Source: Verrucomicrobiota bacterium (lineage in GTDB: Bacteria > Verrucomicrobiota > Verrucomicrobiia > Opitutales > UBA2995). Taken from it: a stretch of DNA of 15,965 nucleotides. Where the stretch lies: the NCBI GenBank assembly GCA_027297085.1, contig JAPUIL010000765.1, positions 1 to 15,965 on the forward strand, in the 5' to 3' direction. The translations under genes were made by a program, and so were the position numbers. Shown in pieces: positions 15,049-15,965 of this stretch; the first letter of the stretch is position 1; every line of letters begins with the position of its first letter. The notes below the pieces were generated by a model. That model saw nothing but the letters and a program-made list of their open reading frames with translations, was not told where the DNA came from and searched no databases.

Positions 15049-15965
15049 TCACTTTCTAATCCTATCCAGGTGAGCCGACAGGGTTCCCATAAGTCCCCAG
15101 CCAAGAATTGCGGCACCAACACGATAGATAAGAAAATCAAGTGACTTCTGCCGACGTATTCCCGACGCCGTTCGGGCCAATTCAAAAAGGGTCCGGGACT
15201 CAGCGGACAATCCTGCTGCACCACACTGTCGAGCGAGCAGAAAACACTCTCGCGAAAAATGTTGCATCTCGGGGCTACTAGTGGCCATCCCGGCTGCAAT
15301 TGCATGCATATATATCATCTCATGTGCCCTAGCTCTGCTGGACAGCTTATCTGGCTCCAGGCTGCCGCCTTCGCTTAATCTATTTTCAGCATGCCCGCGC
15401 TCCTCTGACAATGTCTCCGGAACATAGTGAAGCTTCACGCCTTTTGCGGCGAAACGACAATCATATTCCCAGTCCTCCTCGTTAGTGATCTCACTCCAAG
15501 GACCAACACTGTCCACGGCAGACCGTCGATACATCGGTGTCGAAGTTCCCCACCATCGGCCTTGCAACATCGAAGGGAACAATGACTCAATGTGCTCGCC
15601 GGTCCGTTTCCATGCATCGTCAATGATATTTCCTGCCGGGTCTCGATAACGAGTTTTGCAGTAGCTGATTGCATAATTTGGATTACTGTCCAAACCCGCT
15701 ACCTGCAATGCAAATTTTTTTGATAGCAACAAATCATCACTATCCAAGTACTGGATGTACTCTCCCAGCGCAATCAATCTTCCAGCTTCTCTGGCAAGCC
15801 CCGGTCCTGTATTGTCGGTCCTCAAGGCTCGAATATGCCCTGGATGGTTCTGATGAAGTGCCTTCACAACCTCCGGGGTGTCATCGGTAGAACCATCGTC
15901 AATCAGGATAATTTCTATGGGCCGATAGGTTTGGGCCAGCACACTCGCCACGGCCTCCCGGAGCA
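15049..15965 (-). CDS. Glycosyltransferase family 2, N-terminus outside window
   Basis: The frame is open to the high-coordinate edge and reads LREAVASVLAQTYRPIEI and then ILIDDGSTDDTPEVV, the first conserved block of GT2 enzymes. The true start therefore lies a short way (perhaps 15-25 codons) beyond the window; the internal GTG at 15951 is not the start. GEYIQYLDSDDLLLSKKFAL carries the metal-binding DSDD. WGTSTPMYRRSAVDSVGPWS and NEEDWEYDCRFAAKG are the usual acceptor-side and ED-type catalytic blocks. The C-terminal part (SRTLFELARTASGIRRQKSL, then YRVGAAILGWGLMG) is helical with a weak hydrophobic end. About 305 residues are present. It is the first gene of the operon within this window; the sugar transferred is unknown. 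Confidence 0.9.
   Translation of the reverse strand, partial: LREAVASVLAQTYRPIEIILIDDGSTDDTPEVVKALHQNHPGHIRALRTDNTGPGLAREAGRLIALGEYIQYLDSDDLLLSKKFALQVAGLDSNPNYAISYCKTRYRDPAGNIIDDAWKRTGEHIESLFPSMLQGRWWGTSTPMYRRSAVDSVGPWSEITNEEDWEYDCRFAAKGVKLHYVPETLSEERGHAENRLSEGGSLEPDKLSSRARAHEMIYMHAIAAGMATSSPEMQHFSRECFLLARQCGAAGLSAESRTLFELARTASGIRRQKSLDFLIYRVGAAILGWGLMGTLSAHLDRIRK

Noticed and set aside
14904..15305. 133-codon minus-strand ORF overlapping the first GT2 and spacer
   Set aside because: Most of it overlaps the well-supported GT2 frame, and its translation has no conserved motif.
15049..15951. Taking GTG 15951 as the true start of the first GT2
   Set aside because: The frame continues to the window edge with LREA, and GT2 enzymes have about 20-30 residues before this point, so the gene is partial.

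Overview
The window is part of a surface-polysaccharide (O-antigen or capsule type) biosynthesis cluster from a Gram-negative bacterium, probably a proteobacterium. I infer this from the family content: an ABC-2 polysaccharide exporter, many GT2 and GT4 glycosyltransferases, a polytopic Wzy/WaaL-like protein and sugar-decorating enzymes. Base composition is intermediate. No rRNA, tRNA or species-specific marker is present, so the genus cannot be named. Every gene I can support lies on the minus strand, so transcription runs from high to low coordinates. Long plus-strand ORFs are antisense shadows.

In transcription order, the upstream half (15965 to about 5700) is largely intact: a GT2 cut by the window edge, a second GT2, a multi-spanning Wzy/WaaL-like membrane protein, two GT4 enzymes, a WaaE-like GT2, a NodU/CmcH-type O-carbamoyltransferase, a further GT2 and a class I SAM methyltransferase. 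Spacing is tight, with several GTGA or ATGA stop/start overlaps, so this is probably one long, translationally coupled operon. The exception is a 151-bp gap (7456-7606) holding what looks like the first codons of an IS3-family transposase orfA with its own ribosome binding site.

The downstream half (about 5722 to 1043) mixes intact genes with decayed ones. A left-handed beta-helix O-acyltransferase gene carries two single-base frameshifts. A 316-bp stretch holds no recognisable gene. An intact GT4 is followed by a small reading frame, perhaps an SGNH-hydrolase-like C-terminal part, that is interrupted by one in-frame TGA. Then come an FkbM methyltransferase and a GT2 with a galactosyltransferase-type C-terminal motif. 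Immediately behind that GT2 stop codon lies the C-terminal third of an NAD-dependent sugar epimerase, frameshifted and without its N-terminal Rossmann part.

The window closes with the exporter: a complete Wzm-like permease and the first 45 codons of the Wzt-like ATPase, which runs off the low-coordinate edge. Together the genes would assemble a heteropolymer of several sugars, decorate it with methyl, carbamoyl and (if functional) acyl groups, and export it by an ABC transporter. The Wzy/WaaL-like protein alongside Wzm/Wzt fits either a ligase role or a mixed history of the locus. The most useful new observations are the hidden broken genes, which a plain ORF caller splits or misses. They suggest recent remodelling of the glycan, or assembly errors in part of the sequence.
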